Source of the DNA: Azolla caroliniana
Taxonomy: Eukaryota; Polypodiophyta
Direction of reading: 5' to 3'
Assembly: GCA_043228905.1 (NCBI GenBank)
Contig: JBHGNT010000015.1
Location: 17,298,001-17,362,000 of the forward strand
DNA: 64,000 nucleotides
Positions 39,598 through 51,064 of the stretch are shown here, piece after piece; position 1 is the first letter of the stretch, and each line of letters opens with the position of its first letter. The notes beneath the pieces are model-generated. The model searched no databases and was not told the origin of the DNA. It worked only from the letters and a program-made list of their open reading frames with translations. Both the position numbers and the translations under genes were made by a program.

Positions 39598-42500
39598 AGA
39601 GGACTGCCAGGGCGTGGGGCCGCGACAGTCCGGATGCTCCGGGAAAACCCCACATCTGTACGATAAGACTGTGTACAATAGGTAGGAAATTTTGCTTCTC
39701 CGACAGCGGAGCATGTACGATAGTCGGCATCGCCGGCCGAGAGAAGACAAAGACGGAGGGGAGACTTCGAGCGTGCGGAGTTCTCGGCCCTGACGAGGAA
39801 ATCAACGGAGCCGTGGAGGCGGTCTCCTTCGACGACACCTTGGGAATGCTGGAGAAGGTAGTCGAAGAGGACCTTAACGAAGACCGGACGATACCGGTAT
39901 GTTCCGAAGAGATGTACGAAGCCATCGCGGACTTTGGTCGGGGGCTCGAGTCGGACCGGACGGCCCGAGTAAGCACCAAGTACAAGACTGTGGACCGGAA
40001 GGTAAGGCCAGTCGCGGTACCCTTACCGGAGGGCAGCGAGTCGCGAATCAAAGGGGTTGCATCGGACCCCAGCTTACGAGATCCGGCCTGCATAGGACAC
40101 ACCTTCACCAACGAGACACTCCGGGAGCTCAAAATCGGTGGGGGCGGGTTCCTACTACCGGCGGAGGAAGACCGGTTTCGGAGAATGCTCGGAAGGCACG
40201 GGAAAGCCTTCGCATTCTCACCGGAGGAAATCGGGTTCGTAGACCCGACGATCGTAGAGCCGATGGTGATATTCACGGTACCGCATGTACCGTGGAATCT
40301 CAAGCCAATTCCGGTTCCGAGAGCTCACATCCCGAAGTTGATGGAGCTGTTGAAGCAGAAAGTTGATATGGGCATTCTCGAGCCGTCGAGCGCCCCGTAT
40401 TCAAACCGATGGTTTACCGTACCAAAGAAAAACGGATCATTGCGCTTCATTCAGGACCTGCAACCGGTCAATAGGGTGACCATTCGGAACGCAGGGATCG
40501 GACCGACCATAGACGAGTTCGCGGAAGCCTTCGCCGGAAGGTCGATTTACTCGGTTGGAGATCTATACTCAGGGTACGACCAGTTCCAGCTAGCCGTGGA
40601 GAGCAGAGACATTACGACGATGCGAACTCCCCTCGGCCTAGTGCGGATGTGTACGCTGCCGCAAGGAGGGACCAACTCGGTGGCCCACATGGTGAATGCG
40701 ATGAACAAGGTTCTGAGGGACTGCATCCCGGACATCACCATGCCGTTTCTGGACGACATCCCGATCAAGGGATGCCCGGTAGCAGAGAAGGACGAGACGA
40801 TCGGGCCGGACGAATGCCGGCGATTCGTGGCGACGCACATCGACGATTGCGAGAAGGTGCTGCAAAGGCTAGAGGATGCGAGGCTCACCTTCTCGGGGGA
40901 GAAATCAGCCTTCGGGCAGTCGGAAATCATGGTGGTCGGACACTTATGTGGGCCATATGGCCGGAAACCGTCTCCGGCAAAGATAGAAGCCATCTCCGCG
41001 ATGAAGCCCGACTGCAGCTCGGTCACGGAAGTACGAAGATTCTTGGGAGCATGCGCGTTTTACCACATATGGATCCCGCATTACGCACACGTCGCGGAGC
41101 CGCTGTACGGGTTGCTGAAGAAAGGGCGAAGGTTCGAATGGCTTGACGAGCACACGGAGTCGGTCCGGAAGCTGAAGGAGGCTCTTTCGGTAGCACCGGC
41201 GCTCCGGAAGGCCGTCTACAAGAAGGGCACCCCAGTATACATAACGGTTGACACGAGTCCGACCGGAATCGGGTGGGTCGTCAACCAACAAGACGAGGAC
41301 GGCAATCGGTTTCCGATCCGATTCGGTGCGAAAGTCCTCAGTGAGCGGCAGCGAGGATACGCCCAGGTTAAACGCGAACTCTGGGGTATCGTTTCGGCGG
41401 TAAAAGCCGACAAAGACTATCTGATCGGGACAGAAGTGATTATCGAGACGGATTGCCTGCCAATTCTCGGCATGGTTTCCGGATGCGCGATGCCGGACCT
41501 GGCGATGCTCAGGTGGATAGCGTACATCAAGTCCCTGGACCCGGAAATACGACACATTTCCTGGAAAGACAACGCCATGGCCGACATGCTTTCGAGGGTG
41601 AGGTTCGATGACGAGGGCGGCATGGTTTCGGAGGACGAAGAGGTCGGCGTGGACTTCTTCGAGGCAGCATACGTAACAACAGACGGGACGAGCACTCCGG
41701 CGCTTAACGACTTCGACGCGAGCAAGTACGACGGGGAGTGGCTGCGGATCGGCGGGTTCTTGAGGACAATGGCGCCGGATGCGTCATGGACGAAAGACGA
41801 GGGCAACCGGATCCGGAAGAAAGCGTACCGGTTCTTTCTCCGGGATGGCTATCTATGGAAACACCCGAAGAAGAGGAGCGGCGTCCCGCTCCGGGTGGTG
41901 GCGATGAAGGAAGAACAGGAGGAGCTGTTGGCGGCCTACCACGACAGCCCTTGGGCTGGACACCGTGGAACGTGGGCCACGTTCGAGAAACTAAAGGGGA
42001 AGTACTGGTGGCCGGGATTGTACCGAGACGTGCGTCGGTTCGTGACGACTTGCGAAAACTGTCAGATGCACTCCGTAGTCCGACACCGGGACGAGCTTCA
42101 CCCTACGTACCCTCCGACCATCCACTTCAAATGGATGGTAGATCTGGTGACGATGCCAATGGGGGTAGGACAGATGCGGTATCTGGTCCTAGCACGGGAG
42201 GATCTGACGAACCAGGTGGAAGGCCGGGCCCTTCAGAACAAAACGACCGCGGCCGTATGTCGGTTCCTAATCGAGGACGTGATATGCCGGTACGGGTGCG
42301 TCGGGAAGATCGTGGCTGACCGAGGGGAGTTGGACGCCGAAGAAGCCGCGGAGCTGTTCGACCGGCTGGGAGTCAAGCTCTCGCTCACCACTGCGTACAA
42401 TCCGGAGGCGAATGGAAAGGTGGAGCGCGGACACGGGCCGATCGTCAAGGCGCTGGTTCGGGCATGCGGAGGCCAAGTCGGTAACTGGCCGCGGCTGCTA

Positions 42501-43076
42501 CCTTATGCTTTGTGGGCAGACCGGACTACGCACAGTTCGGTAACCGGGTACATGCCGACGGAGCTCATGTTCGGCCAGAAGCCGATCATGCCGATGGAAC
42601 GGACGATCTCCTCATGGGCAACGGTCGACTGGAGGGACGAGATGAGCCGGGAGGAGTTGTTGGCCGCGCGTATACGACAACTCGAGCGGAGACCGGAGGA
42701 CGTGGAGCTGGCTGCGGAGAAGCTCCGGGTGGCGAGGACAAAGAACAAAGCCAGGTTCGACCGAACGCACTGGCTCTGACCGAAGAAGATCGAGGAAGGT
42801 GACTGGGTGCTCGTCTACGACAACAGCCTCGACAACCAGCACCGGGCTACACGGAAGTTCGCGCGGAGATGGTTTGGGCCGTACGCGGTACAAAGCGCCA
42901 ACGACAACGGGACGTATCACCTGGCGGAACTCGACGGCACGAGAATGGCGATACCCGTGGCTGGAAAGAGGATCAAATCCTTCAAGAAGCGACACGACGA
43001 CGAGCCAGACCCGGTTCTCCTGGACAGCAGCGACGACCGGTCCGAGACCGAGGAAGGACCGATGGGCGAAGAGTGA
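39594..43076 (+). pseudogene. C2 pol with a premature stop near its end
   Basis: Open in the -1 frame from the gag end to TGA at 42777-42779, where C1 has CGA. The frame then continues open from 42780 to 43076. RT (FLDDIPIKG), RNase H (VDTSPTGIGW, IETDCLP) and integrase (VDLVTMPM, VADRGELD, NGKVERG) are all before the stop. The lost part is about 100 residues with the GPY/F-like module (RRWFGPYAV). RNase H reads HISWKDNAMAD where C1 has HISGKDNAMAD. A truncated integrase might retain its core but is unlikely to be fully active. Confidence 0.92.
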
Positions 43077-43148
43077 AAGCGGGCCGGTTTTCTCCGTCCC
43101 AACTTAATTTGGCGCATACCGGTGGATGCGCGGTTAGGTGGGGGCGGA

Positions 43149-43818
43149 TGTCGTGAAGAAAACCGTCCAAGGGTGGAATTGGGGCACCAAGGCGTGGGAA
43201 CCGGCTCTTCACGCACGTGCGCGCCAAGTTGTACATAGAGGCGAATTAGGTACCTAGGAGGATCGAAGTGGTTAGATACGGTAGGTGGGAATTTAATGCC
43301 GAACGGCTCCTTCTTGACCGATAAAAGGAGGAGGACGGGGAGACACAAAGGATCGCGCGGAGAGGACGAAGTGCTGTCGGACCGATTCTGGACGCTTCTC
43401 TCTCTGTTCTCCTTCCCTTTTTCTCCATAGCTTTTCCTGTGCAGGTTTTCGAGGAGGCTCGCGCTGTTTCGAGGAACGCCCGAGTGCTTCCGGCAGCACC
43501 TCCGACCTGCTCCCTTTTGTGCGACGCAGCGAACAGGCATCGGCATCTGTTCGCCGGCCTGTTCGGTTGTAACCATCCTGTGCCCCATCGCGGGTTGTAG
43601 CTTCTTGATCAAATATTTGCTTATATATATATATTCGTTTGTTTGCGTCTACCTGTGTCGGCGTCTATTCGCGTTCTCTGTGTTGAAGGGCCGTGTCCCT
43701 GTGTATCCCTGGTCCTGCGTAACCGGTCCTCTCTCTTTCTCCACCCTCGCTTGCTCTTCGGTTCAAGACCCCCGCGGTCCCGCCTCGTTTCTATACGCAC
43801 TTGCGTAATATCGCGACA
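43149..43818 (+). repeat. C2 3' LTR (670 bp)
   Basis: Preceded by the polypurine tract TAGGTGGGGGCGGA. Ends ATCGCGACA, then ACGC. Confidence 0.95.
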
Positions 43819-44370
43819 ACGCCAGAAAAGAGCCAGAACAATTTCTAAATTAAACAAATTCATCTTTCGATCTCTCTCTAAATTTCTACATGGTATCAGA
43901 GTAGGTTCCCTATTCTACCATAGAAAAATCAGAGAACGGCATGTAGATCAAACTCTCTGCACAGAAACAATAAATCACAGAATAGGCTAGAACTTTTTAC
44001 CCTCTTCTAAGACTTGCACACACATGTTTTTTTGAACAAATAATCTTTCATAGCAATGGCTCATGCAACACCTTCATCCCAAAACTTTTCGTATAGAAAA
44101 ACAAAAATTAGCAAATTGAATAACACAAATTATGGAGTCTAGAGTAGCAAAATGATTCTCCTTTTCAATAAGCCAACTTTAGTATCACTATATTTTTTTT
44201 CTCTCGCACCGTTCACAACCATGTGTAGGGTTGCCCTCTTTGCAGCAAGTTTGTCTATGATCTCTACACCTTTCACTAAGTCTAGGGATGACTTCATAGA
44301 CTATACAATCTCTTCTAAAACACATTGGTCCCTAAATTTTATTCTCCCCATGTTTTTATTCAAACGTTAA
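43819..44370 (+). pseudogene. copia G fragment: LTR end, primer site, gag start
   Basis: The LTR tail runs from 43819 to about 43888. TGGTATCAGAGT at about 43893 is the initiator tRNA-Met site. An ATG at 44056 reads MAHATPSSQNFSY, then KLNNTNYGV, stop, SSKMILL: the copia NxxNYxxW motif with its Trp codon as TAG. Homology fades after 44200. The open stretch to 44370 shows no further copia block. Only the first part of the element survives. Confidence 0.7.
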
Positions 44371-44773
44371 TGGTGTAACACTCTACATATAATATCCATA
44401 TGATCCTCTTCACCAAATCTCTTCGTTATTTCTACCAAATAACGGACTATGTGAAGAACCACTCGTCTCTTGGTCCTTTCAGATATACATGAGTTACTTG
44501 ACAACTCACCTCATTGGGGATCCCCATTTGGTCACTAGATTTATCCAAAAAAATTAAGTGTCTTGCGAGAGTAGTTAATGTTATATAGTCTACACTAAGA
44601 AATCACAATCAAATGTTTTTAAATGCGGCTTGCAAAGTGAGAAATAATTCGTTTTGGACATTAGAATTATCAATCAAAGATGACAATTATCATTTCTTTA
44701 TACACAAATTTCTAAAAATGAAAAAATTTAGTACTGAAAATGAAAAAATAGTTCGGAAATTTAGTACTGGAAA
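44371..44773. other. spacer, nothing recognised
   Basis: AT-rich with several in-frame stops on both strands. No LTR edge or domain seen. Confidence 0.4.
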
Positions 44774-45045
44774 GGAACCTCCAATGGTGGAGGGAGCGTT
44801 TCAAATCTATGCGATATGCCGCCTCGATTTGGTGGAAGGAACCTCCAATGGTGGAGGGAGCATTAAATCTATCTGATATGCCGCCTTGATTTGGTGGAAT
44901 GAACCTTCAATGGTGGAGGGAGCCTTGAATCTGTGTGATATGCCGCCTCGATTTGGTGGTAGGAACCTCCAATGGTGGAGGGGGCCTTGAATCTGTGTGA
45001 TATGCCACCTCGATTCGGTGGAAGGATCCTTGCCTCGGTGGAAAA
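44774..45045. repeat. 62-64-bp minisatellite, about 4 units
   Basis: GGAACCTCCAATGGTGGAGGGAG recurs (here given in part) at 44774, 44838, 44900 and 44962, each followed by GATATGCCGCCTCGATTTGG. Units contain the inverted pair CCTCCA/TGGAGG. Confidence 0.85.
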
Positions 45046-45495
45046 AGCCTCAAATCACCGCGAGATAAACTGCAATCAATGGAAGAAGCAAGAAAATCAT
45101 TCTCGAAGAAGTCACTATTGGCTATTATAAGAGGTCTCAGAACAGTCTCTAATCCTCAACTCAAACCCTAAAATAGAAACCCTAACAAAACAAGAAATCC
45201 TCAACTCAAAACCAGAAACCTGACATGGATGTTTGAGATATGCTCCCTAAACCCTAACAAACCTCTTACATTGGAGGAAAACTAGAAACCTGACATGGAT
45301 GTCTCAGATCAAGAGCTCAAAGGGATAGAGGAAGAGGAGTAAGAGGAGTTGGTTTGAGGGGAAGCGCCAAAAACGACGTGAGGGGAAAATAGCCCCCAAA
45401 ATGGAAAGATCATCTCCTCACGTGTTCCCCCCACTCCTTGTCTTAAATGACACTTGTATTACACTCACCCCACTCCCCAAAATTGATAGATTTTT
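45046..45495. other. spacer with degenerate short repeats
   Basis: AGAAACCTGACATGGATGT occurs at about 45218 and 45286; AAACCCTAA words are scattered. No gene evidence. Confidence 0.4.
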
Positions 45496-45499
45496 TTTC

Positions 45500-46954
45500 T
45501 CAATTATTTAGTACTAACAGTATCGAAAGGACTGACATTTTTTGTGGCCAAAAACAGTACTTTTCTAGTACACCATAGCGTGCTTCCACCCTAGTGTCCT
45601 GTTTTATTACATTTAAAGCAAGTAATCGAGGCTTATTTTCTAGATTCCCCTTGCTTGAAGTGACCCGATTGAGCTTGACGGGGAGGGTCATCTCGGGGCG
45701 GTGTGTCATATTGTTGTGCTCTGCGATGATCATCCCATAGCTCAGGGCGACGATTATCCGTCCCACGGTGATCTCGACGCCGATTGTCTGAGGGGCGCCG
45801 ATTATTGCCTTGTTGGCAATTATTGTGACCATGATTATTCTAGGGATGCCTTACCTCATGCCATCGGTCGGGATGGTATTTAGACTCATATTTGTCATCA
45901 CAATCATAGTCATAACGATAATGATTCTTAGATGTTCTATAGCGGTCCTCCATTGGCCGGTAACGATCTTCCGCCAACCAATAACGATCGTTGTAGTGAG
46001 GTCACTCGGCGTCCCAAAGTGAGGCGGCGGTCTAGTGCGATCATCATGTCAGGGGCGATCGTGGCAAAGCTCAATCTGTCGAACTGGGACGGTAGCAGTG
46101 CGGTTTAACATGTTGTACTCGCATTGCTCAACTCTGTGAGCTTGGGAATGGCAGATTGGGCAATCTGGTCAGAGGGCGTAGTCTACTATCGAGTGGCCGG
46201 GATTCAAGCACGTGGTGCATTGTATAGCTTGCTGGAATTGGGCTTCCTCTGTTGTCGGCAAGGCGCCATGGGGAGAGATCATGGAGAAGGAGTTGTGGTT
46301 TTGGGCCTTGTCCATGGCGAGAACTCGATCGACAACTTGCTTGATCGTTTGTTGAGAAAAGTCGACGAGAGCTAATGTAGTTCGAAGGGGCTCGGTGAGG
46401 AAAGTTTCTTTTAGGTGATCAATTGAGACATCCTGAGGTAGTTATTGTGGGATCGCCTCATGAGGCGCTTGCGCGATAACGTAGAACTAGCAGAGTAGTT
46501 CCTGCTTGGGTATCTCCTGATGGAACAGACGGAGGAAGCGATCTCGGATGACTTGAAAGGAAGCGAACTCCCCCAAATCGTGCTGGGAGTACCAACGCCC
46601 TATTGGCCCATCGACGGATAAAGCAAACTCCACGATTTTGGATGATTTGGCCTTGACATCGGCCAAGCGCTGTGACACATGGTTTGCTTTCCATGTGGAC
46701 AAGAAAGATCTAACATGCGACTCTGTATCAGTGCCATCTGTGTATCTTGGATACGGATATGACATCGTGTCGAAGTCAGGGTCTTTTGGTAGCGCCGGTA
46801 AGAGGTTGTCTTCCTTTTGGTTGACTTCGGAGGTGCTACTAGGCGAGGTGGGGTCAGGACCCGCGGTTGAGTGGGCGTCTGATGCCGGTAGCGATGATTG
46901 CTCTGTGAGAGTTGAGTCAGTAGTGTTGTCTGCTTGTTTGGGACGTCGGGACAT
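45500..46954 (-). pseudogene. gypsy gag related to gypsy A (element A3)
   Basis: From MSRRPKQADNTTDS at 46954: an acidic Ser/Thr/Pro-rich leader, then YPRYTDGTDTESHVRSFLSTW, GRWYSQHDLGEFASFQVIRD and FLRLFHQEIPKQELL, a capsid like that of gypsy A. The frame stops near 46458. Later pieces include RVLAMDKAQNHN and VEQCEYNMLNR (shared with gypsy A), then a degenerate charged stretch to 45500. Protease and pol are missing; sequence left of 45495 is unrelated. Confidence 0.78.
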
Positions 46955-47039
46955 TAGCCGAGTGCATGTGCCTCTGGGGGCGTTGTTATGGTGACTGCAT
47001 GTTTCTCCTATGCATTGTTCGTTGTGGCCTCACAGCATG

Positions 47040-47058
47040 AGCCGAGCATGCCAAATTG
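47040..47058 (-). other. A3 primer binding region
   Basis: Minus strand TTTGGCATGCTCGGC next to the LTR, similar to the gypsy A site (TTTTGGCACACCCGG). The tRNA is not identified. Confidence 0.5.
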
Positions 47059-47624
47059 TGTTACTCCTTCTTGGAAAACACCTTCAATTACTTCTCCTGA
47101 GTAATTGGGTCAAGGAATCATGGTGCGTAGAGACTTGTGCCCCGAGCCAAATCGGATCACTCTCGAAAGAGAGAATGGTACTCAAATGAATCGGCGACAA
47201 CCGATTCATAACACTAATTTCACAGATCGAACATAGGTATATGAAAATAGATAGATTTGAGATAGAAACAATGATTTCCCACAAGGTATAATAGCATACA
47301 ATACAAGAACATTACACTACCGAGTAAACTCAGTATAGTACTCACTCACTCATCCCAGTTTAAGCTTAGTGCTCTACGGATTTAGTCTACGATCTCTATG
47401 GTTTTTCTATATGATCCTCTCCCTATGTGTTCGCCACTTCCTCAATTATATAGCTTTTCCATGACTCGCCACTTTCCCAACTACTCCCTCCTTGATCTTC
47501 AGCTTTTACGTTCGGCTATTTGTAATCGGCTTCTTTTGGTCCTTTCACATTCGTCCCCGCGTCTTTTCCACTCTTGTCATACTCGTTCCTTTCACGCTTT
47601 GTCCTTTCTGTCCCACTGGTAACA
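47059..47624 (-). repeat. A3 5' LTR (566 bp)
   Basis: Plus-strand edges TGTTACTCC and CTGGTAACA form the inverted termini. Its reverse complement aligns with 47807-48390, for example CAATTACTTCTCCTGAGTAATTG against the other copy, and the GTGGGACA block. Confidence 0.72.
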
Positions 47625-47806
47625 GGTAGAATGTTACTTTATTCTCTCATCATAAACTCACAATATATCCTACATTCTTCACCTTGAGGATAAATATTGC
47701 TTGATTGCACTGATCTACATAGGCAATGCCCAATAGATTTCAAGTCTATTGCCTTAACCCCTTGCCAAGTCAATCATATAGATGGGTTGACATTGGTTTT
47801 AGTTAG
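47625..47806 (-). repeat. spacer with tRNA-Ser(UGA)-like SINE unit
   Basis: The minus strand at 47704-47776 reads GGCAAGGGGTTAAGGCAATA, then GACTTGAAATCTATTGGGCA. This is close to the D-arm, anticodon arm (TGA) and variable arm of tRNA-Ser. The T-arm is eroded. A second unit is at 48534-48612, followed by a similar GATAAATATT tail. Confidence 0.6.
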
Positions 47807-48390
47807 TGTTTTTGATATCTGTGGGACAATAAGAGTAAAGTGTGAAAGGGGACGAGTAGGTCAAGTGTGAAAAGATCAAAGAAGTCGAGCACTAGCAGTC
47901 GAGGGGAAAAGTAACCGAAATGCAAGTAGCCGTAAACATAGGCCAAGGATCATGAGAAAGTAGTTGGAACACGCCGATGAAGGAGAGAATTATATAAATC
48001 GTGAAGGGGCACACACAACATAGGGGATACAGAAGATACATCTGATTCAAGCTAGAGTGACTGAGCTTAGAAATCTAAATCGGTATTGAGAGAGCGATTG
48101 ATACCGATTATACTCAGTTTGTACTACCATTGTATTATCTATTTAGTAATCAATTACATATACTTTTTGGGTCCATCTTTGTGCCTGTCTCATTTTCAAT
48201 TCCATTTTCAATTGTGCTATTTGTTCTATAAGTCGTGAGTATGAATCGGTTTTGGCCGATTCTCGAAGAGTCCAAACCAGAAGGGTCTAACGTTTCAGCC
48301 CTACCTTAGACTCTTACGCAACCACAATTCCTTGACCTGATTACTCAAGAGGAGTAATCGAAGGTGTTCCCCCCCAATAAAGGAGCAACA
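47807..48390 (+). repeat. LTR of the A3 family in inverted orientation (584 bp)
   Basis: TGTTTTTGATATCTGTGGGACA ... GGAGCAACA (quoted in part). Same family as 47059-47624 but on the other strand. No primer site follows and no internal region precedes it, so it is a solo LTR or a rearranged end. Confidence 0.65.
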
Positions 48391-48869
48391 ATATTATTAA
48401 CCATCAACAATTTGCTTGCTTTCCTCAATTTACAATAGATTCACCATTCTTGACCTCAAAGATAAATATTAAGTTCTACCTAGAAAGACAAAAAATTGAT
48501 ACAAATCACTTTTTACATTGGAAACATGTACTGACGATAGGATTCAAACCCACATAAGGAATGCCCAACAAAGTTCAAGTCTATTGCCTTACCCCCTTGA
48601 CAAAGCCAAACATATAAATAGCTTTCAAACTCAAGAAACCTAGACAAGATCTATAATCCCCTCTTTCTATTCGACATAAGATTCATAAATGTTGTGAATG
48701 AGTGAATCTAGGGCTTGGACAACCCTAAATTCATTTCGAGAATCTTAGACGATTAGGGTCATCCACTTTATTCTATTTACATATAAAAAGAAAACGAAAA
48801 AGAAAAAGAAACTCAAAAAAAAAAAAAAGTTTTTGGGGAGAAATTCAAAACATTTCTTTTCCTTTCTCT
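48391..48869 (-). repeat. spacer with a second tRNA-Ser-like unit
   Basis: The minus strand at 48534-48612 reads TCAAGGGGGTAAGGCAATAG, ACTTGAACTTTGTTGGGCAT and GGGTTTGAATCC (box B kept). The rest is AT-rich with an A-rich run at 48785-48830. Confidence 0.55.
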
Positions 48870-49175
48870 ATCATGATATAGCATGGTATGGCTTTAAAAG
48901 GATTTGAACCCATAACCTTATGTCACATGGGTTGAAGTCTTACCATTAAGCTATACTTGTAATACAAAAATTATTTTTTCCATTTAATATTTCACTTAGG
49001 AAATCCATGTAAATTCTAGATTTCTCTGGAACATTCTAGAAATGTTAAGAGTATTCCTAAGCCACTATAAAAAGAGGCACATGGCATTATTGAGAGCCAA
49101 ATCGGTTCAATGCCAGTCATCAGCCTCCTAGCTATTCTTATATATTCTCTTCATATAATATATATCTTTTGTTAT
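48870..49175 (+). repeat. LTR fragment of the gypsy E family
   Basis: Aligns with the reverse complement of the E LTR (59762-60179) from ATCATGATAT through GGAACATTCTAGAAA, CACTATAAAA and CCAAATCGGTTCAA. It stops where the F LTR begins, so F inserted into it. A tRNA-like module is at 48888-48958 on the minus strand. Confidence 0.78.
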
Positions 49176-49518
49176 TGTTTCAGACATGACCATATAATAT
49201 TCCGTGGTGAGAATTTACTGTAGTATTCTATACATGTGGATAAGTGTGAGGGTTAAACGAGAGTGTAAAGAAGGGGAGGGATTTAGAAAACCCATTAGGC
49301 CAAGTGTGAACTTGCCTGCGGGGCCTTCAGTATTGCTATAAATATGAGGCCTAGCTACCCTCATTTCATCATAACTTGACTACGTCGAGACTCTGTTTCA
49401 TGGTGGTTCCACTCTTGTAGCGAGCGCGCCAGCACCAGCACCCTTCTTTCTCTCTCTCATTTCTATCTATCTATCTTTTATCCTTATCATCTGCTTGCTT
49501 TAGATCATAACTCTAACT
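49176..49518 (+). repeat. F 5' LTR
   Basis: TGTTTCAGACATGACCATAT onwards matches the 3' LTR at 58446, including GTGTGAGGGTTAAACGAGAG and GACTACGTCGAGACTCTG. A TATAAATATGAGGCC promoter-like block is at about 49338. The exact end before the primer site is unclear. Confidence 0.8.
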
Positions 49519-49520
49519 AT

Positions 49521-49532
49521 TGGTATCAGAGC
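49521..49532 (+). other. F primer binding site (initiator tRNA-Met)
   Basis: TGGTATCAGAGC, an exact match to the usual plant site. Confidence 0.88.
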
Positions 49533-51064
49533 TTATGGTTCTAATGTTTCTTTTGTTGGTTTTGTCTTCTTGATGGATGGTGGGCGATCAACATGCAGTC
49601 GACCTTGTTCCAAACATCAATAAACAAAGGAACTTCAGTAATCTTTCTTGTTTTTTTTCTATTTCTTCTTCTCCCATCTAATCATGTATATGGTCAATAT
49701 GAAAAAAAAAATCGTTGATTCAATGATGTTGTAGTGGTAATTAATTGGTTGTATAAAATATTTACATATGTCTATGAGGTCAATACCTCATTTGACATAT
49801 ATTTAATATGTGATTAGTGTCGTATGCATATGAGGTTAATACCTCAATTGCATATTACGTTCACATACATATGTTATGTATGCGTATGAGGTCAATACCT
49901 CGATTTTTTGTAAATGATATGTGTTTGGTGTGGTATGTGTAAGAGGTCAATACCTCAATTGCGTATTACGATTAACCCTTATTATTGGATGTTTCGTGTG
50001 CATAGAGGGTATATGCCTCGATTACATGTCTCAATTTCATCATATGTTGGCTATTTGATGTTATGATTTTTTTAATATACGCATATGTGGTAATGTGTAT
50101 ACGTATTTGATCGTATATATGTGATAAATAAACATATGTATATTTGATATTACGTGATCTTTATATTGACTGTTGTCCTTTTTGGGGAAAGGATCTTAGT
50201 GGCCGTCCTAACGTTTTTGTGAGAATGGCGTAGTCACCATCCTTTTTTCAACAATTTTTTTGTTGACATCCCCGTTGGTCATTTCGATTTCGTTACGTAG
50301 CACAATGATGGTGAGAACGTAGGGCTTGACCCACTTCATGTGAGGTCGCTCCTAGGACACACATATCCAACATCCCTCCCTCATTACATGGATATGATGC
50401 CACCATGAGATCATTCTTACGAAAGGCATTCGTAATGACGTAACCATGTGATGGGCCTCGTGGGCCTACTACGAAAAGAGGGCTCATTTGGCTTGACCAT
50501 TAGGTTGCACTTTGGCGTATGCCATCGTAATTATGAGACTTGAGGTTAGGTAACGTACCAACATAGTTTGGGGTAAACGAGAGGGAAATAAGGACTCTTG
50601 GCATATATGTTTCTTTTAAAAAAACATATATGAGCAAATGCCTCGCATATCTCTTATACGCATAAAACATTCAACATTCAACACGAGCAACCTATTTGGT
50701 TAGCTCAAGTGTTTAATGCATTCGTTCTCGAGGTCTCGAGTTCAAATATGACCAAGACCATACAACATTGTTGATACATATCACTATAATACATATTTAG
50801 ACTTTAGGTCTAAGTGCACTTCGGGGTACTTGTAATAGGACTTAAAGAGCCGAAACCACATACGTGAGCACAGAAACATAGTTTATTGTTAACATTTTTT
50901 TCGTGCATAAACTATTCATGACGCGAACATACATGGTTGAGCCTCGGGGAGCCGCCATGAAAAAAATAGATATAGAGATCAGGGAAAGACATTCATTTGT
51001 CACCCCCATGGTTTTTAAAACACCTTTGTGTTACCATAGTAATCTTGAACCTCATCTCATATGT
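49533..51064. other. F leader or unassigned AT-rich sequence
   Basis: No coding evidence. It holds a series of dyad repeats (49776-50019) and a tRNA-like unit at 50697-50755 (TAGCTCAAGTG ... GAGTTCAAATATG). It could be F leader plus small insertions. Confidence 0.5.
49776..50019. repeat. dyad GAGGT(n)ACCTC repeated every 55-62 bp
   Basis: GAGGTCAATACCTC at 49776, GAGGTTAATACCTC at 49832, GAGGTCAATACCTC at 49888 and 49943, and GAGGGTATATGCCTC at 50005. Surrounding ATATG-rich sequence is also loosely repeated. Confidence 0.8.

Larger units (their letters stand above)
36760..43818 (+). mobile_element. Ty3/gypsy element C2, full length but with two lesions
   Basis: Same architecture as C1, with pol nearly identical at the protein level. 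LTRs 669/670 bp (36760-37428, 43149-43818) differ at about 10 sites (roughly 1.5%). Gag has a 1-bp deletion near 38315 and pol a stop at 42777. The U3 part of the LTR is unlike that of C1, while R/U5 and the coding region match closely. Flanked by ACGC; inserted in a copia LTR. Confidence 0.95.

Noticed and set aside
45160-45260. AAACCCTAA words as interstitial telomere repeat
   Set aside because: Scattered single words, not a tandem CCCTAAA run.
47704-47776. Functional tRNA-Ser(UGA) gene
   Set aside because: T-arm and acceptor stem do not pair; only D and anticodon arms are recognisable.
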